This document shows positions 16,112 through 23,492 of a DNA stretch of 63,583 bases, piece after piece; position 1 is the first letter of the stretch; every line of letters starts with the position of its first letter. The stretch is from Deltaproteobacteria bacterium (lineage in GTDB: Bacteria; Myxococcota_A; UBA9160; SZUA-336): NCBI GenBank assembly GCA_029261925.1, contig JAJDAJ010000099.1:1-63583 (forward strand). The letters run 5' to 3'. The position numbers and the translations under genes are program-made. The notes under the pieces were generated by a model. It was not told where the DNA came from and ran no database searches. It saw nothing but the letters and a program-made list of their open reading frames with translations.

Positions 16112-18106
16112 ATGGGCTCCGGGAACGCCCCTTTCCGGCCGGGCCCCGACGTCGTCCGCGCCTCGCCGGAGGGTGGCGCGATCCTGCGCCGGACCCTCCA
16201 GGACGGATCGGGCGACCCGTACGTGATCTACCGTCCCGACGGCAGCGTGAGCGACGCGCCGTTCGTGGTCCTGATCCACGACGCCGCGCGCGATCCGGAC
16301 GCGCTGATCGACGCGTTCCTCGAGCCGGCCCGGCGCCACGGTGCCGTGCTGATCGCGCCGTGTTTCTCACAGGAGAGCTACCCCAGCTACCAGCGCCTGG
16401 GGCGGCGTCGCTCCGCGGATGAGCGCGGCCGGCGCGCGGGCGCCACGCTCGACGCGATGGTGGACGAGGTCGCGGCGCGGCTCGGCGTGGCGCGGCCCGC
16501 GATCCACCTCTTCGGATACGGGGCGGGTGCGCGCTTCGCGCTGCGCTATGCCCTGGCACATCCCGACGGCGTGGCCGCCGTGGCGATCGCCGAGGCCGAG
16601 ACCTACACCTTCCCCGATCCGGAGCGGCGTTTCCCCCGGGGCATCGCGCCGCCGCACCCCGAATCCGACCTGAGCTTCGACCCCGAGCGTTTCCTGGCCG
16701 TGCCCATGACCGTCTTCGAGGCGCGCGCTGCCGGCGCTCCGGCCCCACCGGGCGGCGCACCGCGGCGGCGCGTGCGAGCGGCCCGCGCTGCCGGCACCCG
16801 CGAGCGCAACGGCCGCAACTGGGTCGCGGCGATGCAGACGGCGGCACTCGAGCGACGTCTCGTGTCCAGGATCGCGTACCGGGAGCTGGAAGGACCGCCG
16901 GCGTCCGCCGCGCTGGCGCGGGGAGCGGCGCTGCCCGGGCAGGCCTTCGAGGCGCTGCTCGGAGGTTCGACCGAGCTCGACGCGTCGACGGCATCGGAGG
17001 ACGCGTCGGAGCGCCGGCGCGAGCGCCGGCGCCGGACCGCGCTGATCGGCCTGGCGACCCTCGCGGGGGTCGCGGCCCTGGCGCCCGTGCTGCTCTGGGC
17101 CCACTACCGCTCGACGCACGTGATCTCCCGCGATGCGGTGGTCCGCGGACACATCGCGGAGGTCGGCGCGCGACTCGAGGGCATCATCGCGAGTGTCGAG
17201 GTCGAGGCCGGGGACCGGGTGCGCGCCGGACAGGTCGTCGCGCGTCTCCACGACCATCACTTCCGTGCCCGGTCGGAGGAGGCGAGGTCGAAGCTCGAGA
17301 AGGCGACCCGCGAGCTGCACGTGGAGCGGCTGGCGATCGCCAACGAGCGCCGGCGCCTCGAGAGCACGCTGCACCGCGCCTCTGCCGGGCTCTCCGCGGC
17401 AGCGGCCGCGGTCCGCGCCGCCGAGAGCCGCGTCGCAGGAGCGCACCGGCGCATGGAGCTGCAGCGCACGATGGCCGCCCGAGGGCTGGTCTCGGAGGAG
17501 CAGCTCCGCCAGGCCGAGACCGAGCACCGGACGGCCACTGCCCTGCTGTCCGCATCCCGCGCCGAGCAGACGGCCGCGGCGGCGAGCGAGGAGCTGGCCC
17601 ACGTGGACTCCGCGGGGCTCTCGGTGCGCGAGGAGCGCATCTCCGTGCTGGAGTCCGAGATCGCGGCCTTTCGCGCCGAGCTGGCCCTGGCCGACGTCAA
17701 CCTCGACGGGGCGATCATCCGGGCGCCGGGGGATGGGGCCGTCGTGCGACGGATCGTCGAGCCCGGCAGCTCCACCGTGGTCGGGGCGCCGATCCTGTCG
17801 ATCTGGGTCGGAGACCAGACGTGGGTCGAGGCCTGGATCGACGAGCGACAGCTCGCCCACATCGAGGTCGGCGGGCGGGCCACGGTGACGTTCAGCTCGC
17901 ATCGCGACCGCGAGTTCTCGGGCGTGGTGGAGTCGATCGGTGTCTCGACCGACTTCGAGCTGCCCGACTCCGACGTTCCCCAGCCCCGACGCGAGCGCAT
18001 GCGCGACGCCCCGGTGATCGCCATCCGCATCCGTCTCGACGATCCCACGACGGACCTGCGCCCCGGGCTGTCGGCCGTGGTCGGGATCCGCAAGAAGGCC
18101 GACTGA
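16112..18106 (+). CDS. Pseudo-alpha/beta-hydrolase fused to HlyD-type membrane fusion protein
   Basis: A 664-residue two-part protein. Residues 1 to about 290 are homologous to the hydrolase encoded just upstream. However, the nucleophile elbow is GYGAGA, with Gly137 where the neighbour has Ser, and the C-terminal His motif is gone (LEGPPAS), so this domain should be catalytically dead. An Arg-rich stop-transfer and one membrane helix (about 309-330) follow. Then comes a periplasmic HlyD/EmrA-like adaptor: barrel-sandwich half GIIASVEVEAGDRVRAGQVV, long Ala/Glu/Arg coiled coil (about 380-510), second half GAIIRAPGDGAVVRR, and beta-barrel. Adaptors of this class couple an inner-membrane transporter to export, here presumably the 7TM protein 1 bp downstream. 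ATG 16112 has gagg 6 nt upstream; GTG 16100 is possible. Confidence 0.9.
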   Translation: MGSGNAPFRPGPDVVRASPEGGAILRRTLQDGSGDPYVIYRPDGSVSDAPFVVLIHDAARDPDALIDAFLEPARRHGAVLIAPCFSQESYPSYQRLGRRRSADERGRRAGATLDAMVDEVAARLGVARPAIHLFGYGAGARFALRYALAHPDGVAAVAIAEAETYTFPDPERRFPRGIAPPHPESDLSFDPERFLAVPMTVFEARAAGAPAPPGGAPRRRVRAARAAGTRERNGRNWVAAMQTAALERRLVSRIAYRELEGPPASAALARGAALPGQAFEALLGGSTELDASTASEDASERRRERRRRTALIGLATLAGVAALAPVLLWAHYRSTHVISRDAVVRGHIAEVGARLEGIIASVEVEAGDRVRAGQVVARLHDHHFRARSEEARSKLEKATRELHVERLAIANERRRLESTLHRASAGLSAAAAAVRAAESRVAGAHRRMELQRTMAARGLVSEEQLRQAETEHRTATALLSASRAEQTAAAASEELAHVDSAGLSVREERISVLESEIAAFRAELALADVNLDGAIIRAPGDGAVVRRIVEPGSSTVVGAPILSIWVGDQTWVEAWIDERQLAHIEVGGRATVTFSSHRDREFSGVVESIGVSTDFELPDSDVPQPRRERMRDAPVIAIRIRLDDPTTDLRPGLSAVVGIRKKAD

Positions 18107-18107
18107 G

Positions 18108-19973
18108 ATGCCCTCCCCGGCCCGGGCCCCGGGCACCATCCGCTGGCTGCGGCCCAAGGGGAACCTGACGCGCAACGAGCTCGCGGTGCTGATGGCGATC
18201 GCGATCGTGCCGCTGCTCATGGTGCTCTTCCGGGTCGCGGCCCTGCCCGGCGTGCTCGGCCCCGGAGCGGGCGACTCGCTGCCGCAGTCGTTCGGCCAGC
18301 AGCTCGATCAGGTGCTCTCGCTGGACCAGATCCCCGCCGGTGATCGCGAGGGCGTGCTCTACCTGCTCTTCCTGCCCACGGGCGCGATGCTGATCGCGCT
18401 GGCGCGGCTCACCTTCGGGCTGCGCGTGATCGGCTTCCGCTCGATCCTGATCTCCGTCGGCTTTCAGGAGAGCGGCGTCGTGCCGAGCATGATCCTGATC
18501 GCGGTCGTGGTGGGGATCGTCGTCGGACTGCGCCCGACGCTCGTGCGCTTCCGGCTGCCCTACCACGCGCGTATCTCGGTGATCATGAGCATCGCGGTCC
18601 TCACGCTGCTGGCTGCACTGCTGCTGGCGCCCTGGCTGCGCTCGGAGGTCCTGTGGCGGGTGGCGTTCTTCCCCGTCATCGTGCTCGGACTGCTCGCCGA
18701 GGGCATTGCCAAGACGCTGGACCGCGCCAACGGCATGACCGCGATCTGGCGCACGGGGATGACCATCGGGATCGCGCTCATCCTCGCCGGCATCGGCCAG
18801 GTCGCGGTCTTTCGCGAGATCGCGATCCGGTTCCCGGAGCTGGTCGTGACGCAGATCGTGGGGGTGATCCTGATCGCCGAGTTCCTCGACCTGCGCCTGC
18901 TGCAGCACTGGGATTCCCGGCTCAGCCGCATGCCCGTGCCGCGCCTGGCCGTCGAGGACTGCCCGCTGCACGTGGCCCTGGTCCGCAACAAGCGGAGCAG
19001 TGGCGTGATCGGTCGCCTGGGCCCGCAGGGCGGCGACGGCCCTGACCCGCGCACGATCCGCAGGGTCGCTGCAGCCCTGCGCGATCGCGGACATACGGTG
19101 CAGGTGCTCGAGGGTGACATGAAGCTGCTGTCGCAGCTGCGTGACTTCATCCCGCCTCATCCCCGGACCGGACAGCCGGGGGGGATGGTCCTCAACCTCT
19201 CGCACGGCATCCAGGGCGACCTGCCCGGCGCGCACGTGCCCGCCATGCTCGAGATGGCCGGCGTGCCCTACACCGGCCCGTCGCCGCGCGGGCAGCTCGT
19301 GACGGACGACGGGATGCTGCTGGGCGCGCTGCTCGAGCAGGCGGGGGTCCCGGCGCCACGTCGCCGGCTCGTCGGCGGCGACGCGGATGCGCCGCGCTTT
19401 CCCGTACTCGTCCGGCCGCGCCACGCCGGCGGTCGCACACCCCGGCTCGCGCAGAGCTCCGCGGAGCTCCGGGAGGCCGTGCGCGCGCTGACTCGTGGGC
19501 GCGACCGGCAGGAGGTGACCCTCGAGCCTCACGCCCCGGGACGCGAGCTCCAGGTCGCGCTGCTCGGCAACGACCCGATCGAGCGCCTTCCGCTGCTGGA
19601 GAGTCCGCCGACCGGTGACGCTGGCCCGCGCCCGGTGGCGCTCGATCCGGCGCTGGAGCAGCGCGTGCGGCGGGTCGCAGCCGCGGCCTTCTCCGCGTGC
19701 GCCTGTCGCGACCACGCCCTCGCCACGCTGCGGCTGACGGACGCGGGCGGGATCGAGGTCCTGGACATCCACGCTCGCGACCTGCTCCAGGAGGACGGCG
19801 CATTCCGCGTCGCGGCCGCCGCCGCGGGCCTGGAGCTGGGCGACCTGCTGGAGCGCATCGTCGAGATCGCACGCGCCCGCTACGTGCGCGCCGAGCCGGC
19901 GCCGGTCCTCACCCTCGTGCCCGGGCTCGACGGGGCCGCGCGAGCGCCGCGGAGCCCCCTCGTTGCCCGCTAG
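18108..19973 (+). CDS. 7TM protein fused to degenerate ATP-grasp domain
   Basis: A 621-residue membrane protein. About seven hydrophobic segments lie within residues 24-262, resembling the 7TM module normally fused to an inactive transglutaminase. From about 285 to 600 follows a D-Ala-D-Ala-ligase-like ATP-grasp (GGMVLNLSHGIQGD, AGVPYTGPSPRGQLVTDD, PGRELQVALLG). Key positions are altered: the VxVKP Lys is Arg436 (VLVRPRHAGG), the DK near 401 is DG, and the final ExN metal site reads VLDIHARD (553-555). Catalysis is therefore doubtful and the domain may only bind ligand. It starts 1 bp after the HlyD-fusion gene and overlaps the cyanophycinase by 11 bp, which argues for a membrane complex. Confidence 0.85.
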   Translation: MPSPARAPGTIRWLRPKGNLTRNELAVLMAIAIVPLLMVLFRVAALPGVLGPGAGDSLPQSFGQQLDQVLSLDQIPAGDREGVLYLLFLPTGAMLIALARLTFGLRVIGFRSILISVGFQESGVVPSMILIAVVVGIVVGLRPTLVRFRLPYHARISVIMSIAVLTLLAALLLAPWLRSEVLWRVAFFPVIVLGLLAEGIAKTLDRANGMTAIWRTGMTIGIALILAGIGQVAVFREIAIRFPELVVTQIVGVILIAEFLDLRLLQHWDSRLSRMPVPRLAVEDCPLHVALVRNKRSSGVIGRLGPQGGDGPDPRTIRRVAAALRDRGHTVQVLEGDMKLLSQLRDFIPPHPRTGQPGGMVLNLSHGIQGDLPGAHVPAMLEMAGVPYTGPSPRGQLVTDDGMLLGALLEQAGVPAPRRRLVGGDADAPRFPVLVRPRHAGGRTPRLAQSSAELREAVRALTRGRDRQEVTLEPHAPGRELQVALLGNDPIERLPLLESPPTGDAGPRPVALDPALEQRVRRVAAAAFSACACRDHALATLRLTDAGGIEVLDIHARDLLQEDGAFRVAAAAAGLELGDLLERIVEIARARYVRAEPAPVLTLVPGLDGAARAPRSPLVAR

Positions 19974-20805
19974 CCGCGCGCGCGGATCGCTGCTCGCCAT
20001 CGGCGGTCACGAGGAGCGCCGCGGCGAGATGCGCATCCTGGAGCACTTCGTGCAGCGCTGTGGCGGCGGGGCGGCGCGGCTGGTCGTTCTGTCCACCGCG
20101 TCCCCGACACCGCAGGAGCGCTCGGCCGAGTACGAGACGGCGTTCCGCGAGCTGGGGGCCGGGCACGTCTCGGCCTTCCACCAGACCCGGCGCGCGGAGG
20201 CGGCGGATCCCGGGCTGCTCCGCGCCCTGGAGCGCGCGGACGGCGCCTTTCTCACGGGCGGCAACCAGCTCAAGCTGGTGACGCTACTGGGGGGGACGAT
20301 CGCGGAGGCGAAGCTGCGCCAGTGTCACCACGCCGGGCTGCACCTGGCGGGAACCAGCGCCGGCGCGTCGGCGCTGAGCGCGGTGATGATCGCGCGCGGC
20401 AGGGCGCGCTCCAGCGCGCGGCTCTCCTCGGTGCGCATGACGCCGGGCCTCGGGATCCTGCCGCGCATCATCGTCGACCAGCACTTCCGCGAGCGCGATC
20501 GCTTCGGCCGCCTGCTCGCAGCCGTGCTCTGCAACCCGTCGATGCTCGGGCTCGGGCTCGATGAGGACACGGCGTTCGAGCTCGGCGCGGACGACCGGAT
20601 CCGCGTGATCGGGAGCGGCACGCTGACGGTCGTGGACGGCACGGAGATCGAGGCCACGAGCCTCGGGACGATTCCCGAGGACGCACCCGCCGCCTTTGCC
20701 GGCATGCGCCTGCACGTGCTGACCGAGGGCTGGGGCTACGACCTGGCGAGCGGCGCCGTCGAGCGGCCGGCGGTCGAAGTGCAGCGGCCGGCGGCGCTGG
20801 TCTGA
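19963..20805 (+). CDS. cphB: Cyanophycinase (peptidase S51)
   Basis: A 280-residue exopeptidase homologue of cyanophycinase, which releases beta-Asp-Arg dipeptides from multi-L-arginyl-poly-L-aspartate. Visible motifs are LTGGNQ (98-102), nucleophile elbow AGTSAGAS with Ser132, the diagnostic VDQHFRERDRFGR (171-183; His174 plus Arg178, Arg180 and Arg183) and GLGLDEDTA with Glu201. The putative Ser132/His174/Glu201 triad and the Arg-rich beta-Asp-Arg-binding segment look intact. The start is a TTG with ggag 8 nt upstream, inside the end of the 7TM gene, so expression is probably coupled to it. It lacks a signal peptide and should be cytoplasmic. It converges on the synthetase-like gene with a 4 bp gap. 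Confidence 0.93.
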   Translation: MPASRARGSLLAIGGHEERRGEMRILEHFVQRCGGGAARLVVLSTASPTPQERSAEYETAFRELGAGHVSAFHQTRRAEAADPGLLRALERADGAFLTGGNQLKLVTLLGGTIAEAKLRQCHHAGLHLAGTSAGASALSAVMIARGRARSSARLSSVRMTPGLGILPRIIVDQHFRERDRFGRLLAAVLCNPSMLGLGLDEDTAFELGADDRIRVIGSGTLTVVDGTEIEATSLGTIPEDAPAAFAGMRLHVLTEGWGYDLASGAVERPAVEVQRPAALV

Positions 20806-20809
20806 GGCG

Positions 20810-22870
20810 TCAGACGCCCCCGTTCGCCGCCCCGGGGCGGTGGCCGGGATCCAGGTCGAGGCAGCGCAGCACCGCGTGCGCGAGCAGCGCGCCCTCGCCG
20901 GCTGCGGCGTCGCCGGCAGGGCCGGAGACGCGGATCTCCCGTCGCTCCCCTCCGGGCTCCCGGACGTGCAGCGTCGATCCGTCGAGCGTCGCGCAGCGCA
21001 GCGCCGCGACCTCCGCTGCCGGCTCGAGCTCGCTGCCGGCACCCCCGGCGCCGTGCACCAGGACCACACCGCGGGTGACCCGCGTCAGCAGCGAGAGCGC
21101 GTCGTGCAGCGTGCCGGAATCCGCGTCGCCGGCCGCGCCGTCGACGGCGGCCGGGTCGGGGATCACCGCGACGTCGATGACGTCGCAGCCCATACCGTGG
21201 CGCACCACGTCGTCCGCGGACATCTCGAGCACCGCGACGTCCACGTCGGGGTCGAGAAGGATCAGCCGGGCCGCAGCCGCGGCGGTGAGCCGCGGCGGGC
21301 CCGTGCGGCGGCCCTGGATGTAGACGCGGTGCCGCGTGGCGAGACCCACGTGGTGCCCTGCGGCCGTCAGCAGGTCGGCGAGGCGCCGCGCCGCCGCGGC
21401 GCTCGCGTCGGTCCCGCACAGGGCCACCACCGGCACGCGGCTCCGCGAGCCCGCCGGGTAGAGCATGCGGACGATCGGTGTGGTCACGTCGCGCGGAGTG
21501 CCCACCGCGGGCCAGATGTGCTTGCGCAGGCCCGGCCTCGAGTTGATCTCGCAGATGCTGCCGCCGATCTCCCAGATGGAGCCCGAGATGTCGGTCGTCA
21601 GCAGGTCGACACCGGCGACGTCGAGCCCGATCGCGCGCGCCGCGCGCTCGGCGATCTCGCGGTTGTCGGGATGCACGCGATCGGTGACGTCGACGGCGCT
21701 GCCGCCGTCCGAGGTGTTCGCGTTGCGGCGCAGGTACACGGTCTGCCCCGGGGGCGGCACCGTGCGGCGGTCGTGGCCGTGGGCGGCCAGGACCCGGTCC
21801 GCCTCTGCGTCCAAAGCGATCCGGGTCCAGGACTGGTTCGGCCCGCTGCCGCGCCGGGGGTCGAGGTTCACCTCCTCGACGAGCTCCTCGATCGAGTGCT
21901 TGCCATCGCCGACGACGTGCGCGGGGATCCGCTGGGCGGCGGCGCAGAGCCGGCCGTCGATCACCAGCATCCGGTAATCGCTGCCCTCCACGACCTCCTC
22001 GACCAGGGTGGAGCGGCCGATCGCCTGTGCGCGCTTGAAGGCCGCGCGGACCTGGCGGCGGTTGCGCATCCCCACGCTGACGCCGCCGCCCATGCTGCCG
22101 TTGTTCGGCTTGACCACGACCGGGTAGCCGATGCGGCGCGCGGCCTCGATGGCCTCGCGTGCGCGGTAGACGCGCTCGTACCGGGGCACCGGCAGGCCCA
22201 GGTCGGCGAGCACGCGGCGGGCGTAGTCTTTGTTGGCAGCCAGGTCGTTGCCGACGGCACTGGTGTGGCTGGTCTTCGTGGCGCTCAGGCGCTGCTGGTA
22301 GCGCCCCTGTCCCAGCTGGATGATGCGGCCGGCCAGCCGCGTCACCGGCACGTCGCACGCCCGGGCCGTACGCACCAGCTCGCGGTCCTGCACGGGGAGC
22401 AGGCTCTGCTCGGCCCGGCGCAGGAAGTCGCGCAGCTGCCCGTCCATGTCGAACGGCTGCGGCTGCGCGGAGGCCGAGGGGAGCTCCGCGGGGAGCAGGC
22501 TGGAGAGCAGGCTCGCGCCGAGCGCGGCCGCGGCGCTGCAGACCCCGGCATCCTCGCCGGCGACCACGGCCTCCGCGGGTCCGAGGGGCCGTGCAGCAGC
22601 GGTCCGCACGCACTCCGTCTCGCAGCCCGCCAGGCGCAGCAGCTCGATGCAGACGTGCTCCAGCAGGTGTGCCGGCGCGCCCTCGACGACCGGATCGCAG
22701 GCCTCCCAGTGCGCCGCGAGTCCGGGCAGATGTCGACCCAGGTCCTCGAGGAAGGACGCATCGGGGTAGCCGGGCGGCCAGCGGTCCAGGCCGCCGAGCG
22801 TGTGGCGCACCGCGGGCCGCAGGGCGTGGACGCTCGGCCCGGAGAATGCAGAGGTCGCGGTGATTTCCAT
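20810..22870 (-). CDS. Cyanophycin synthetase-like ligase with degenerate Mur-ligase half (CphA2-like)
   Basis: A 686-residue protein, shorter than the 870-900 residues usual for CphA1. It keeps the N-terminal domain (HLLEHVCIELLRLAG at 69-82; GRYQQRLSATKTSHTSAVG). The ATP-grasp domain is apparently intact (VVVKPNNGSMGGG at 251-263; EINSRPGLRKHIWP at 441-454). The C-terminal Mur-ligase-like part is only about 205 residues and its P-loop is gone: the GTNGKTT position reads CGTDASAAAA (485-494), with no Lys. The family member CphA2, which polymerises beta-Asp-Arg dipeptides with a single active site, has the same kind of loss, so a CphA2-like reaction is the best guess. It faces the cyanophycinase operon tail to tail. 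Confidence 0.88.
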   Translation of the reverse strand: MEITATSAFSGPSVHALRPAVRHTLGGLDRWPPGYPDASFLEDLGRHLPGLAAHWEACDPVVEGAPAHLLEHVCIELLRLAGCETECVRTAAARPLGPAEAVVAGEDAGVCSAAAALGASLLSSLLPAELPSASAQPQPFDMDGQLRDFLRRAEQSLLPVQDRELVRTARACDVPVTRLAGRIIQLGQGRYQQRLSATKTSHTSAVGNDLAANKDYARRVLADLGLPVPRYERVYRAREAIEAARRIGYPVVVKPNNGSMGGGVSVGMRNRRQVRAAFKRAQAIGRSTLVEEVVEGSDYRMLVIDGRLCAAAQRIPAHVVGDGKHSIEELVEEVNLDPRRGSGPNQSWTRIALDAEADRVLAAHGHDRRTVPPPGQTVYLRRNANTSDGGSAVDVTDRVHPDNREIAERAARAIGLDVAGVDLLTTDISGSIWEIGGSICEINSRPGLRKHIWPAVGTPRDVTTPIVRMLYPAGSRSRVPVVALCGTDASAAAARRLADLLTAAGHHVGLATRHRVYIQGRRTGPPRLTAAAAARLILLDPDVDVAVLEMSADDVVRHGMGCDVIDVAVIPDPAAVDGAAGDADSGTLHDALSLLTRVTRGVVLVHGAGGAGSELEPAAEVAALRCATLDGSTLHVREPGGERREIRVSGPAGDAAAGEGALLAHAVLRCLDLDPGHRPGAANGGV

Positions 22871-22992
22871 TCCGTCCCGTCTTGCCCGGTGCCGTCCCGT
22901 ATCGGTGTCCGTCCGCGGGCGTTTGATTGCGAGAAGGCGCCCCCCGGCGGCGCGACAGGCCGCGCCACGCCCGCCTCGGGCCCGGGCTCGCG

Positions 22993-23442
22993 TCAGCCGA
23001 GCAGGTCGCTGCCCGCCGGGAGCTTGCCCCCGGCCGCGATCCAGCGCCGGAACACCTGCTCCCCGGCGCGCGGATTGTAGACGTCTTCCTGGTAGGAGAA
23101 CTCGCCGTTGCCCGCATACTCCAGGATCGTCACGCAGGAGAACTCGAACTTCTCGTCACCGCCCCTGGGATCGGGAAGCGCCTGCACCGGGTAGTAGACG
23201 ACCCGGTTGCCCTCGATGACGTGCCACGGGGTTGGAAAGAACATTCCGGGCGGGGCCGCGGCCATGACCTCGAGGATGGCCTTCCGGATCGCCTCGCGGC
23301 CCTCGAAGGTCCCGAGGTGGCACTCGACCCAGACGCCATCGACGGTGTGCAGATCGGCCCAGGCGTTCCAGTCGCCGGAGTTGCCCACGGCCACGAAGTT
23401 CCGGTATGCCTGCTCCACCTCGGCGCGCTCGTGGATCCGCAT
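22993..23442 (-). CDS. SnoaL-like (NTF2-fold) protein
   Basis: A 149-residue NTF2-fold protein beginning with the usual helix (EQAYRNFVAVGNSGDWNAWADLH). It has a central WVECHLGTFEGREAIRKAI strand-helix and C-terminal strands around FSCVTILEYAGNGEFSYQEDVYN. The family includes polyketide cyclases, limonene-epoxide-hydrolase-like enzymes and many uncharacterised proteins. The ATG at 23442 is preceded by ggaaggag. It lies downstream of a P450 on the same strand with a 47 bp gap, as SnoaL genes do repeatedly here. Confidence 0.85.
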   Translation of the reverse strand: MRIHERAEVEQAYRNFVAVGNSGDWNAWADLHTVDGVWVECHLGTFEGREAIRKAILEVMAAAPPGMFFPTPWHVIEGNRVVYYPVQALPDPRGGDEKFEFSCVTILEYAGNGEFSYQEDVYNPRAGEQVFRRWIAAGGKLPAGSDLLG

Positions 23443-23486
23443 GCCGCCGTCTCCTTCCGCTCCCGGCCGAGAGCCGGGGCCGGGGC

Positions 23487-23492
23487 ATTCTA
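23487..23492 (-). promoter_or_regulatory. -10-like box (TAGAAT) for SnoaL-like gene
   Basis: TAGAAT on the minus strand overlaps the stop of the upstream P450 gene and precedes the SnoaL-like ATG (23442) by 44 nt. It would allow separate transcription of the SnoaL gene. Confidence 0.35.

Noticed and set aside
18108..19973. Calling the 7TM fusion a D-alanine-D-alanine ligase
   Set aside because: The catalytic Lys and metal-binding residues are replaced and the domain is membrane-tethered; a cell-wall Ddl function is improbable.
20798..20818. ggcgtc-a-gacgcc inverted repeat between the convergent cyanophycinase and synthetase genes as a terminator
   Set aside because: The stem is only 6 bp with a 1-nt loop and no T-run follows on either strand; not convincing as an intrinsic terminator.
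20840..23080. A 746-codon plus-strand frame opposite the cyanophycin-synthetase-like gene
   Set aside because: It is a shadow frame; the minus-strand gene carries the ATP-grasp motifs in order.
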